DNA of 64,000 bases from Hyphomicrobiales bacterium (GTDB lineage Bacteria; Pseudomonadota; Alphaproteobacteria; SPJN01): NCBI GenBank assembly GCA_006844605.1, contig SPJN01000003.1, forward strand, positions 148,352 to 212,351, given 5' to 3'. Under the pieces are notes generated by a model. It had not been told where the DNA came from. It saw only the letters and a program-made list of their open reading frames with translations, and made no database searches. Below are positions 19,228 through 27,600 of this stretch, in pieces (within the stretch, counting starts at the first letter, position 1; each line of letters opens with the position of its first letter). The translations under genes were made by a program, and so were the position numbers.

Positions 19228-21138
19228 TTAGATATTCTTAGGTCCAACCACTTTCCAGACTTTCACCGGCTTGGCAATACCCTTTGCCTGAATTGGGTCC
19301 AGCGCCTCCAGCGTGAAATGATCTTTCACCGCATCATACATATAGGATTCAATGACGACGCTATTGTGGGGGGCGTTACTTTCCAGGCGGGACGCAAGGT
19401 TAACCGACCGCCCGATAATGGTATAGGCCGCGTGACGATCACCACCGAAATAACCAACATTGGCATGGCCCGCATTAATGCCAACTCGCAATTGAAGGGC
19501 GGCCCCTGCCTTTTGACGAATCGGCTCCGCAATTTCATTGAACGCCTCAAGCAATTCAAGCCCGGCGCGCACAGCCTTGATTTCCTTGTCCTCGACTTTT
19601 TCAGGCGCGCCCCAATAGGCGATGATGCCATCCCCCATCAACTTATCCACGGTGCCGTCATGACGGAACAATATGTCGAGCGCGATGTCATAAAAATCAG
19701 CCAGAAACTCAGATACAGCCTGCGCATCATTATTGTCTGAGAACTTTGTAAACTCTGCAATATCGACAAACATGATGGCCAGATAACGCTTGCGCGATTG
19801 CAGGTTCAACCGCCCGGTGCCGGACTTTTCAAGCTCAGTAATCAGGGACGGGGCAACAAACCGACGCAACACTGTCACCATCTTCCGTTCTGCCATATAG
19901 GATCGAACAAAATTGACCAAGGCAAACAAAAGCCCCGACACGACCGTTGCGGCCACTGCGCCGAAGGTTGGTAGAAAATAGCTTTGTGATCCGAACATAT
20001 AGTCAGATAGCCCAATCAACCCGCCGGCCAACCCAATCAATGCAGGCCCCGCGATAAAGGGACGGAACAACGCAAACAGCAACGCCACTATAAACGGCAT
20101 CGCCAATAAAACAGTGAGCGAAACGAAGTGTGTAGCGGGGGTAATAAACCCGCCTGTCACAATTGTGTTCACGGCATTCACTGTCAGCAACACACCGGGG
20201 ACGGACCCTTCAATCGGGGTTGCGATAAAATCACCCGAGCCAGCATAAGACGCACCGACCAAAACGATGCAATCTTCGAATGCTTCTTCCAGATCCTCGG
20301 GAAACAGGCTGAGCGATTTGTTCAATGTGCTGTAACTCTGCACAAAGAAGGCATTACGCCAATCATCCACATAACGGATCAGCATATGCCCGCGATCATC
20401 AAGCGGCACCTTGATCGGCTTTTCCAAAGTCTTTGGCCCAATGACCAAATAGGGCGCGTCAAAGTCAAAGTCATCACGCGGCAAATCGTAATAGACCATG
20501 ATCGTCGCCAGCGTGAGCGATGGGTAAATATGATCCCCTACCCTGACAATCAACGGCACATCACGATGAATTGAATCCACCCCAACCGACACCGCCGCAT
20601 GGGCAAGCTGCGAGACGTGATTGTCAAGGATGGGCACCGGCTGCAGGCCCACATCCATATCAAGGGCGGGCCAATGGCTTGTATCATCCGGGCCGATGCG
20701 GTGTTTTTGAAAACTTGCACGCGGGGTTTTAGCCTGCCCCAATACCGGACGCGCGCCAAAGGCGATCACACTGGCAGGGCTTTCAAATGCCTTTGCCAAA
20801 ATCTCGTCATCGGCTGTTTCACGACGAAACACGATATCCCATGTGACAGACTTGGCATTTACCTCAGTCAGGCCCTGTAACAATTGCGCATGGCGCGTTC
20901 GTTTTACCGGAAACTCGCCACCATGATCGTCGATTGTCCGATCATCCAGCGCCACAAGACGGATATTGGGCGCGACTTCAACATTCGCATAACGATCTGC
21001 CAATGTGTCGAAATGCAAGTTGCTGGCAAGGCGGACAAGGTCCGAACGCTGCTCTAAAAGCGCCAACCCAACCGAAACAAACAATGCGGTTGCAAGGCTG
21101 ATGAGAATCCGCAACTGCGCTGCTGATGCAACCTTCAT
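19228..21138 (-). CDS. CHASE2-domain adenylate cyclase (class III)
   Basis: The 636-residue membrane protein has a first membrane helix (about 8-27), a large periplasmic CHASE2 sensor (about 30-330), about three membrane helices (about 335-420) and a cytoplasmic class III cyclase domain (about 440-620). Metal-binding residues are Asp459 (FVDIAEFT) and Asp503 (LMGDGIIAYWGAP). Lys499 (VDKLMGDG) and the Thr in AYTIIG at the base-recognition positions, plus NLASRLE for transition-state binding, favour ATP over GTP. It should make cAMP in response to a periplasmic signal. The likely operon contains a lipoprotein upstream and an unknown protein downstream. Confidence 0.92.
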   Translation of the reverse strand: MKVASAAQLRILISLATALFVSVGLALLEQRSDLVRLASNLHFDTLADRYANVEVAPNIRLVALDDRTIDDHGGEFPVKRTRHAQLLQGLTEVNAKSVTWDIVFRRETADDEILAKAFESPASVIAFGARPVLGQAKTPRASFQKHRIGPDDTSHWPALDMDVGLQPVPILDNHVSQLAHAAVSVGVDSIHRDVPLIVRVGDHIYPSLTLATIMVYYDLPRDDFDFDAPYLVIGPKTLEKPIKVPLDDRGHMLIRYVDDWRNAFFVQSYSTLNKSLSLFPEDLEEAFEDCIVLVGASYAGSGDFIATPIEGSVPGVLLTVNAVNTIVTGGFITPATHFVSLTVLLAMPFIVALLFALFRPFIAGPALIGLAGGLIGLSDYMFGSQSYFLPTFGAVAATVVSGLLFALVNFVRSYMAERKMVTVLRRFVAPSLITELEKSGTGRLNLQSRKRYLAIMFVDIAEFTKFSDNNDAQAVSEFLADFYDIALDILFRHDGTVDKLMGDGIIAYWGAPEKVEDKEIKAVRAGLELLEAFNEIAEPIRQKAGAALQLRVGINAGHANVGYFGGDRHAAYTIIGRSVNLASRLESNAPHNSVVIESYMYDAVKDHFTLEALDPIQAKGIAKPVKVWKVVGPKNI

Positions 21139-21169
21139 AAATTATCGCTGCCCCGGCACACGATACGAT

Positions 21170-22144
21170 CTAATTGATGATCGCAGCAAGGTCCGCAGGA
21201 ATGTCAGCAACAATGCGCTCAGCGATTGTGACGGCCACATTGCGCAAGGACATGTTCAGCAACATTTCAGCATCCGCACTTGCTGGCGCCTCGACCGTTT
21301 CGTTCAACGGCTCGCGTTGCACAGTCAAGAAACGGCCACCGAATACACGGCGCAATTTGTAAACTGTTTCAAGGCTGCCTTTGGCAACGCCATCAATTGA
21401 ACGGTCAATCTTAAAGGTTCGCAAATCACCATCGCAGTAATATGAGACACCGTCAGCAGCCAATTGACGAAGCTGTTCGCGGCTGGCCTGTTCTGTCAGC
21501 CCTTCGCTATATTGCGCGCGGTTCTGCAATGCTTCAACAACCAATTCGGTCAGCACCTGCCCCCAATCCTGATCCAACCCGGCAAGTTCAGGTACATCAG
21601 CAAGGAAATCTGTTTTCGCTTCATATTTACCGACAACCCATTGCGGGGCCGTTGCCTGATCACCGGTGGATTTATTGACCGGCTCCTCATACTCGTCCTG
21701 CATGGCTTGGTCATGTGCAGCGGCCCATTCAGCCTCTGCCTCAACTTGTGCATCGGTTTCCATCGACCTGGCCTCTTCGGCCATGCGGGCCTGCAATTCA
21801 GCTTCCAGCCGGGCTTCGGCCTCAGCCTCTGCGGCGGCATCCATCATTGCAGTGCCTTCAGATGATGAGGCGACCTCCGCCCCTGCGTCAGCCTCGACCA
21901 TCACCATGCCGTCAGGTTCTGCCAAATCATAATCGTTTTGGTCCGCTGTCACGGTTGCACTGTCAACATTTTGCGGGGGCGCGCGGCGTTCAGCAGCTTG
22001 CGGCGCAGGCGCTTCTGAAGCAGGCGCTTGCGCAGCAGGTGCGCGGGTCTGTTGTTGGGGTGCAGAAGCACACGCCGCCAACAGCAATCCCGTTGCTGCC
22101 ATTAATATCCACTTGAGATGGGTAACAATAGTTGACCGTGCCAT
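21170..22144 (-). CDS. Ala/Glu-rich lipoprotein of unknown function
   Basis: This 324-residue protein has a lipoprotein signal with lipobox LLAAC (Cys25). Residues 28-165 are low-complexity, rich in Ala, Pro and Glu, and include a Glu/Ala helix (AEAEARLEAELQARMAEE) that may form a coiled coil or periplasmic spacer. The C-terminal part (about 165-324) looks globular, with QWVVGKYEAKTDFLADVPEL and YYCDGDLRTFKIDRSIDG. I recognise no family. It lies 31 bases before the CHASE2 cyclase on the same strand and could supply or gate its periplasmic signal, which is inference. Confidence 0.75.
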   Translation of the reverse strand: MARSTIVTHLKWILMAATGLLLAACASAPQQQTRAPAAQAPASEAPAPQAAERRAPPQNVDSATVTADQNDYDLAEPDGMVMVEADAGAEVASSSEGTAMMDAAAEAEAEARLEAELQARMAEEARSMETDAQVEAEAEWAAAHDQAMQDEYEEPVNKSTGDQATAPQWVVGKYEAKTDFLADVPELAGLDQDWGQVLTELVVEALQNRAQYSEGLTEQASREQLRQLAADGVSYYCDGDLRTFKIDRSIDGVAKGSLETVYKLRRVFGGRFLTVQREPLNETVEAPASADAEMLLNMSLRNVAVTIAERIVADIPADLAAIIN

Positions 22145-22234
22145 AGCGTAATTCCCCTAAACTCTATAGCTTCTGTTTTACGACAAATGGCGGTAAAAAA
22201 CTACTGACATTCATCACAGATTTCACATTAGATC

Positions 22235-22247
22235 GGTAAAATTTACC
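22235..22247. other. Short palindrome in divergent promoter region
   Basis: The 222-base gap between the lipoprotein and the thioesterase genes holds the interrupted palindrome GGTAAA-A-TTTACC. A further GGTAAA half-site lies near 22190. It could be an operator for either divergent gene. No clear sigma-70 boxes were identified in this gap. Confidence 0.25.
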
Positions 22248-22366
22248 ACAACAACCCAAGGGTGCGTTAGCGCCAAACTACATATATCAATAAATTTCAA
22301 TGGCTTGCACAAGGAACTGATTGCGCGGCAAGCCCCTATTCCCGGCCCGGAGGCCCGCCCCCTGTC

Positions 22367-22843
22367 ATGACAAAAACCCAACGAACAGAATTAAGTGCAC
22401 AGCAAAAGGACTTTTTTGATTCTCTAAAATCAGGAAAATGGGATCTGCCCAACGGCATCAAGGCAAGCGATATCAGGCCCGATGAGTGGCTGAAAGACGT
22501 GTCTTACGGGCATGTTCTATATGAATGGCCCAATGATGGCACGCATGACATTATGCCAAACAGGCTGTTCGGTGGGTGGGTTGCCTGCCTGTCAGATCAC
22601 ATTGTTTCCATGACCATGGCAAGCGCGCTTGAAGACAATGAATGGTTCACCACCACCGAACTAACAACCCGTCTTTTCAGGCCGGTTTCAAATGGCCTGA
22701 TCACGATCGAAGGCAATTTGATCAGCAGGGGCCGGACTTCCGGCTTTGTCGAGGCTGATTGGCGCGACGACAAGGGGCGGCTTTTGGTTCGTGTCAGCGC
22801 GGTAAAGGCAATTCGTGGCGCCGGTGAATTGACCGTCAAATAG
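22367..22843 (+). CDS. PaaI-family hotdog thioesterase
   Basis: This 158-residue soluble protein resembles acyl-CoA thioesterases of the PaaI/4HBT group: LFGGWVACLSDHIVSMTMASAL matches the hotdog helix with the conserved Gly and acidic or polar catalytic residue (here Asp in SDH), followed by TTELTTRLFRPVSNGLITIEGNLISRGRTSGFVEADWRDDKGRLLVR. It likely hydrolyses an acyl-CoA. It stands alone on the plus strand, diverging from the lipoprotein operon and converging on chrR. The natural substrate is unknown. Confidence 0.78.
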   Translation: MTKTQRTELSAQQKDFFDSLKSGKWDLPNGIKASDIRPDEWLKDVSYGHVLYEWPNDGTHDIMPNRLFGGWVACLSDHIVSMTMASALEDNEWFTTTELTTRLFRPVSNGLITIEGNLISRGRTSGFVEADWRDDKGRLLVRVSAVKAIRGAGELTVK

Positions 22844-22883
22844 GCTGTCAAATGTTGGTGCCTGTGCCACCAGCATCCAAGAC

Positions 22884-23585
22884 CTAAACCGGGAAGAACG
22901 GTCGCAACACACGATAAAGCGGATTGGTGAAGGCAAGCGGCCCTTCGGTTACCCCAATACAAATACAATCACGCTCCACCCCGGCGATGGGTTGGTGCTT
23001 GATTTCCGGTCCGTGTTCAACGAAATCACCGGGACCATACCAGCTGACCTCATCCTCATAACTGCCCTTAATCAGGGCCGTCACCTCAAGCCCATTATGG
23101 GAATGGTGCGGCACCGCCTTGCCTGCCGCTATCCGCATCAAACGCGCAAAGGTGCCATTCGCCTCTTTAGACAGCGGAATAGTACCGATGCCCGGCGCGC
23201 GCGTCACAAATGGCAACGTGCTGTTCGGGCCGGGGTCAATATTCAGATCCAAAAAACACTGGGCAAGATGTGCCGGTAAATCAGAATCAACTGTGACCAA
23301 CGGCATGGTCGCAGGCTCCTGCTCTGGCAACTGATCAAGCAATGATGCTATATCGTGACGGCCTAAATCCTGCTCTGCGGTGTCGGCCAACAACCCACCT
23401 GCCAATTCCTGCATTAAACGAAAATCGCCTTGGCATTGTTCGCAAGTGTCCAAGTGGACATCGACTGCCAAACCAAAGCCAAGCGCCAGATTACCAAGCG
23501 CGTGATCCATCAGCAGCGCTTCGCTGGGGTGGTGTTGCGGTGTGTAATCGTTCATCAAAGATATATCTGTTGAATGTTGCATCAT
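22884..23585 (-). CDS. chrR: ChrR-type zinc anti-sigma factor with cupin domain
   Basis: From ATG 23585 the protein has 233 residues. The N-terminal ZAS zinc domain shows HH (18-19) and HxxxCxxC (His44, Cys48, Cys51), which binds Zn and holds the sigma factor inactive. The C-terminal cupin (about 130-233: VPHHSHNGLEVTALIKGSY) is needed in relatives for release by singlet oxygen. The rpoE stop and this start are one base apart (TGATATG), which suggests coupled translation. Alternative in-frame starts are at 23609 (overlapping rpoE) and 23555. It is co-transcribed with the sigma factor upstream. Confidence 0.9.
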   Translation of the reverse strand: MMQHSTDISLMNDYTPQHHPSEALLMDHALGNLALGFGLAVDVHLDTCEQCQGDFRLMQELAGGLLADTAEQDLGRHDIASLLDQLPEQEPATMPLVTVDSDLPAHLAQCFLDLNIDPGPNSTLPFVTRAPGIGTIPLSKEANGTFARLMRIAAGKAVPHHSHNGLEVTALIKGSYEDEVSWYGPGDFVEHGPEIKHQPIAGVERDCICIGVTEGPLAFTNPLYRVLRPFFPV

Positions 23586-23586
23586 A

Positions 23587-24156
23587 TCAGTCTTGTAGTG
23601 CCAGTTCACTTAGATTGCCTTTCATGCGTGAAAACGCCAGCCTGATACGCGATTTGACCGTGCCAACAGGCAGGCTTAGCGCTTCGGCAATTTCACGATG
23701 GGAAAGCCCCTCAAAATAGGAAAGTCGGATAACCTCAAGCTGTTGTGGCGGCAGCTCCTTCAAACTGTCAGTCACAATATCCTTTATGCCCTTGCGCTGT
23801 ACTTGTTCATCTGGCTGCTCAGGCTTGTCATGATGGGCATCAACCTCATGGGCAAAGTTGTCAGCGGTCCGCTGGCGCACATTGCGTTGCCTGATCAGGT
23901 CGATCCGCCGGTTCCTTGCAATGGCAAATATCCACGCCTGGCTGGATGCCCGCCCCGGATCAAACTGTTTTGCCTTTTGCCAAACCTTAATCATTGTATC
24001 CTGCGCAATTTCTTCGGCTTCTTCGGGTGGTGCACCCTGCCCGATCAGCCATGCTTTCACACGGGGGGCGAACTGCTCAAACAAACGGGCAAACGCGGTC
24101 TTGTCCTGTCGCTCAGCGATTGACAAAAGATCGCCAGCCCATTCATCAGCGGTCAT
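23587..24156 (-). CDS. rpoE: ECF sigma factor of the RpoE-ChrR (ECF11) type
   Basis: The 189-residue protein (start MTADEWAGDLL) has sigma region 2 (DTMIKVWQKAKQFDPGRASSQAWIFAIARNRRID) and region 4 (LPPQQLEVIRLSYFEGLSHREIAEALSLPVGTVKSRI) with a variable linker. Pairing with a cupin-bearing ChrR places it with the singlet-oxygen sigma factors of Rhodobacter type. The frame is open to 24192, which would overlap the upstream gene; ATG 24156 leaves a 10-base gap. It probably drives the divergent control region at 26089-26155, and therefore its own operon and the flavin oxidase operon. Confidence 0.93.
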   Translation of the reverse strand: MTADEWAGDLLSIAERQDKTAFARLFEQFAPRVKAWLIGQGAPPEEAEEIAQDTMIKVWQKAKQFDPGRASSQAWIFAIARNRRIDLIRQRNVRQRTADNFAHEVDAHHDKPEQPDEQVQRKGIKDIVTDSLKELPPQQLEVIRLSYFEGLSHREIAEALSLPVGTVKSRIRLAFSRMKGNLSELALQD

Positions 24157-24166
24157 ACGGTTGCTT

Positions 24167-25018
24167 TCAGTCCTGTTCGTTACCTTGTTCACCAGAATCC
24201 AAACGCCCCATTACATTAGACTGCGCGGCAACATCTGCCGTCAAAATTTCGGGTCGCTCAAATTCAATCGCTACCTTCATGGTACGGCCCTGATCATCCG
24301 TTAGATCAGAAAGGCCGCGATATCCAACCAGCGCACCGGTCTGGCGATTGTACATCACTTGTGTGTCGGGCACCACCAGCCGTGCCAATAGATTTGTCGG
24401 ACGCATAGATACCAGTAGAACCGCTGGATCATCAGACTGTTTTGCGGCGGCCTCAAACTCAACTGCGCGGCAAGCCTTTGGGACCAGCAGGTCAAAACGC
24501 AGCTTATTGCCCTGTGCCAATTCTGGCAGGCTTTTCTGCAAATGCTGGTTAAACCCGGCGTCAACAATATGACCGCTTCGAGCCGAAAATGTTTCGCCGC
24601 AGCCTTGTTTTTCACCCTTTGCCCGATGAAAAAGTGTACCAATAGACCCGGCGTCATCGGCCGCAACGAACCCTTCCTGATAACCGGTTTTCATATTTTC
24701 GCGGTGAAAAAACGGTGCCGCTGTCCCATTCGAAAATGTCAGCTTCTTGGTCGCCCAAATATTGCCTGCCGGGTCATGATACATAACCTCAGCCATCTGG
24801 GGGCTGCCATCACGCTCTACATATGTATGCCGTTCTGTGTAAAGCGTTTCGCCCGTCGTCAAATCGGTCGCATGACTTTTGAAGATCACAGTACGGCTGC
24901 CACCATAATCTTGCCCATCCGCGAAAGCAGAACTAACGGATAGCAGCGCCATGCCAGCGGCGGCCCCCAACAGGGACAGGCCAAGCCGCAATTTTTTGTG
25001 TGCCAATGCAATAATCAT
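24167..25018 (-). CDS. Periplasmic protein of unknown function in rpoE operon
   Basis: The start ATG 25018 overlaps the upstream stop as ATGA, so translation is coupled; this gives 283 residues. A signal peptide (MIIALAHKKLRLGLSLLGAAAGMALLSVSSAFA region, cleaved near SSAFADG) directs export. The mature protein is beta-rich, with TYVERDGSPQMAEVMYHDPAGN and ARLVVPDTQVMYNRQTGALVGYRGLSDL, somewhat like lipid-binding envelope proteins. I do not recognise a family with confidence. Its place between a cyclopropane-fatty-acid synthase-like gene and rpoE suggests a role in membrane protection during oxidative stress. Confidence 0.8.
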   Translation of the reverse strand: MIIALAHKKLRLGLSLLGAAAGMALLSVSSAFADGQDYGGSRTVIFKSHATDLTTGETLYTERHTYVERDGSPQMAEVMYHDPAGNIWATKKLTFSNGTAAPFFHRENMKTGYQEGFVAADDAGSIGTLFHRAKGEKQGCGETFSARSGHIVDAGFNQHLQKSLPELAQGNKLRFDLLVPKACRAVEFEAAAKQSDDPAVLLVSMRPTNLLARLVVPDTQVMYNRQTGALVGYRGLSDLTDDQGRTMKVAIEFERPEILTADVAAQSNVMGRLDSGEQGNEQD

Positions 25019-26040
25019 GAATTTGGTCTCAACATAAAGTGACCGACACCCCATTCGGTGCCATCGGCATAGCCGAACAGTTCCGCACTGGACATCAGGA
25101 AAATCCGCCACCGTTGAATACGGCGCTGGGCGTCTTTCTTGCTTTCGCCATAATGGGTCATGAACAGGTCCGTCACGACCTTGCGGCGCGCATCAAGCAG
25201 GTCGCACCAGTCTTCCAAAGTGCGCTCATAATGGGTGCCGTTAATCCACCATTTACGCTCAACACTTAATGCCGGGGCGCTTTGTTCAAAAATGTCAAAG
25301 CTGGGCATGATACCGCCGGTAAAAAAGTTCTCTGCCATCCAGTCGGTTTCGCCTTCTACCTCAAACAGATAGGGCAAGTTGCGGTGACAGAAAATGTGAA
25401 TGAAGGCGCGCCCATCATTACGCAACCACTGACGCACATTTGTCGTCAACGCCGCGTAGTTCCGCATATGCTCAAACATCTCAACAGACACAATACGATC
25501 AAATTGCTTGTCCATCGAAAGTGTGCCGACATTGGCGGTGATAACATTGACATTCTTCAGGCCACGCAGATCGGCACGGCGCATAATATGACACCGTTGC
25601 GAGTTCGAATTTGAAACAGCTGTAATCTTGGCGTTGGGAAACTGTTCCGCCATATACAGCGTCAATGACCCCCAGCCACAACCCAATTCAAGAACATCTT
25701 GTCCATCAGCAAGTTCCGCGCGCTGGCATGTCAGCGCCAACATGGCGTCCTCTGCCATCGCAAGTGTTTCATTTCCACTTTCATAAAGGCAGGAAGAATA
25801 TTTCAGGCGCGGGCCAAGCACCTGACGGAAAAAGTCATCCGGCACTTCGTAATGCTGGTTGTTTGCATCATCTATATCTTCGGCGATCGGCCCTTTTGAA
25901 ATGTAATCAAAAAAATCATCGCGACCATTACGCTTTTGTTCCTGATCCAACCGACGCCCGATCAGGTGGCGAATACCCATCCGCGTCATACCATCTGGAA
26001 CAACGCCCCGTTCACACAGATCAATCAATTTGCCTTTCAT
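25015..26040 (-). CDS. Cyclopropane-fatty-acid synthase-like SAM methyltransferase
   Basis: From ATG 26040 (AAAGGA about 11 bases upstream) the protein has 341 residues. It shows the SAM-binding motif VLELGCGWGSL, the lipid-site region YSSCLYE, SVEMFEHM, and the FFTGGIMPS motif of the Cfa family. It is shorter than E. coli Cfa and fits the subgroup that lies in RpoE-ChrR regulons, where Cfa-like enzymes modify membrane lipids under singlet oxygen. It is the first gene of the leftward operon cfa-like, periplasmic protein, rpoE, chrR and is preceded by a TGATCC promoter. Confidence 0.9.
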   Translation of the reverse strand: MKGKLIDLCERGVVPDGMTRMGIRHLIGRRLDQEQKRNGRDDFFDYISKGPIAEDIDDANNQHYEVPDDFFRQVLGPRLKYSSCLYESGNETLAMAEDAMLALTCQRAELADGQDVLELGCGWGSLTLYMAEQFPNAKITAVSNSNSQRCHIMRRADLRGLKNVNVITANVGTLSMDKQFDRIVSVEMFEHMRNYAALTTNVRQWLRNDGRAFIHIFCHRNLPYLFEVEGETDWMAENFFTGGIMPSFDIFEQSAPALSVERKWWINGTHYERTLEDWCDLLDARRKVVTDLFMTHYGESKKDAQRRIQRWRIFLMSSAELFGYADGTEWGVGHFMLRPNS

Positions 26041-26088
26041 AGTGCCAATCCTTTTGCTGCCAACACGCCTCATCCGCGATTACCAAGG

Positions 26089-26155
26089 TTACGGCGCAGC
26101 CAAAAAGTCGGATCACAATTTTTTAGGTGATCCACCAACACCCCATGATGCGTAT
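26089..26155. promoter_or_regulatory. Back-to-back RpoE (ECF11) promoters
   Basis: Plus strand: TGATCC at 26128-26133, 17 bases, then CGTATG from 26151, about 40 bases before the oxidase start. Minus strand: TGATCC at 26115-26110, 16 bases, then CGTAAC from 26093, about 50 bases before the cfa-like start. TGATCC is the known -35 element for RpoE of the ChrR group. The two -35 elements form the inverted repeat GGATCAC/GTGATCC with 10 bases between. Confidence 0.75.
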
Positions 26156-26193
26156 GCCTTTCAAACGCGATATCGAACGCGACGGAGGATTAC

Positions 26194-27600
26194 ATGCGCA
26201 TTTTGACAAACCCCATTGGCCCCATTGGCCCCACTGGCCCCACCACGCATCAAGGCACCCGGGTAGCCGTTATTGGTGCAGGCATTAGCGGGCTTAGCGC
26301 CGCCTATGGCCTTCATCAGGGCGGTGCCAATGTTACACTGTTTGAAAGTGGCGATCGTTTGGGTGGCCATGCCAATACTGTGGACGCACAATTGTCAGGC
26401 GGCCAATCAATCAGCGTTGATACCGGCTTTATCGTCTATAATGAATTGAATTACCCCAACCTTGTTGGCCTGTTTGAAGAAATCGGTGTTGAAACCGCGC
26501 CTTCCGACATGTCCTTTGCCGCCTCTTTCAACAATGGGCAGTTCGAATATTCAGGAAGCGGCGCTGCCGGGCTTTTGGCCCGTCGGCGAAATGTCACCTC
26601 TCCCATTTTCTGGTCCATGATGACGGATCTAATCCGCTTCTACCGAACAGCGCCCCAATTGTTTGAGCACGCCGCGGCAAAGGACATGACCTTGGGCGCG
26701 TTTATGAAGGCGCACCGGTTCGGCCCCGCCTTCACGCAATATCACTTGTTACCGATGGCGGCTGCCATTTGGTCATCCCCCATGATGGCGATGGAAGATT
26801 ATCCGGTGGAAACCTTTTTGCGGTTTTTTTGTAATCATGGCCTACTGTCATTGGGCGACAGGCCGCCTTGGCGCACAGTCAAAAATGGCTCGCGTAACTA
26901 TGTCTCAAAAATCGCGCAACATATCGGTACCGACATACGCCTGAACAGCCAGATCAAAACCATCCAACGGTGTAATCGCGGCGTGAATATCGTTTACGCT
27001 GACGGCAGTAGTGAACGGTTTGACGCCTGCATTTTGGCTACCGCAGCACCCCAGGCGCTGGATCTTATCGCCGACCCCACCGTTGCCGAACAGGCTGTAT
27101 TGGGCGCGTTCAGCACGCACGCCAATGAAGTTGTGTTGCATCAGGACAGAAACTTCATGCCTCGCCGCAAGCGCGCTTGGGCCAGCTGGAACTATATCGC
27201 CCGCAACGGCGCAACAATTGCCCAACAGCCCGGTGCCATGCCCTGCCTGACATACTGGATGAACAATTTGCAGCCGCTGCCCACCGATCAGGATGTGTTC
27301 GTGACCCTGAACCCCGATCAACCACTTGATGACAGTAAGGTGCTGGGCCGGTTCTCATACAATCACCCGGCATTCGACCGGGCGGCCATTACCGCCCAAA
27401 CCCATATGCCTGCAATTCAGGGCAAGGATGGCCTGTGGTTCGCGGGCGCATGGATGGGGTACGGCTTTCATGAAGATGGCGCTGAATCCGGCTTTGCCGT
27501 TGCCGAAGCCCTGACAAGCTGGCGTCGCCCCTGGTCATTTGACTCGGCCAAGGCACGTATTCCCGGCAATGTTTTGGCACAGGAGCCTGCAGCAGCCTGA
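26194..27600 (+). CDS. FAD-dependent amine-oxidase-like oxidoreductase
   Basis: The 468-residue protein has the FAD dinucleotide-binding motif VAVIGAGISGLSAAYGL (Gly28, Gly30, Gly33) with downstream FESGDRLGGHANT, and a C-terminal FAD motif GLWFAGAWMGYGFHEDGAESGFAVAEAL. This family is linked with DUF1365 and Cfa-like genes in RpoE-ChrR regulons and has no settled reaction. The first 18 residues hold the repeat NPIGPIGPTGPTT, encoded by a near-repeat of CCCATTGG units. GGAGG lies before the ATG. First gene of the rightward photo-oxidative operon. Confidence 0.9.
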   Translation: MRILTNPIGPIGPTGPTTHQGTRVAVIGAGISGLSAAYGLHQGGANVTLFESGDRLGGHANTVDAQLSGGQSISVDTGFIVYNELNYPNLVGLFEEIGVETAPSDMSFAASFNNGQFEYSGSGAAGLLARRRNVTSPIFWSMMTDLIRFYRTAPQLFEHAAAKDMTLGAFMKAHRFGPAFTQYHLLPMAAAIWSSPMMAMEDYPVETFLRFFCNHGLLSLGDRPPWRTVKNGSRNYVSKIAQHIGTDIRLNSQIKTIQRCNRGVNIVYADGSSERFDACILATAAPQALDLIADPTVAEQAVLGAFSTHANEVVLHQDRNFMPRRKRAWASWNYIARNGATIAQQPGAMPCLTYWMNNLQPLPTDQDVFVTLNPDQPLDDSKVLGRFSYNHPAFDRAAITAQTHMPAIQGKDGLWFAGAWMGYGFHEDGAESGFAVAEALTSWRRPWSFDSAKARIPGNVLAQEPAAA

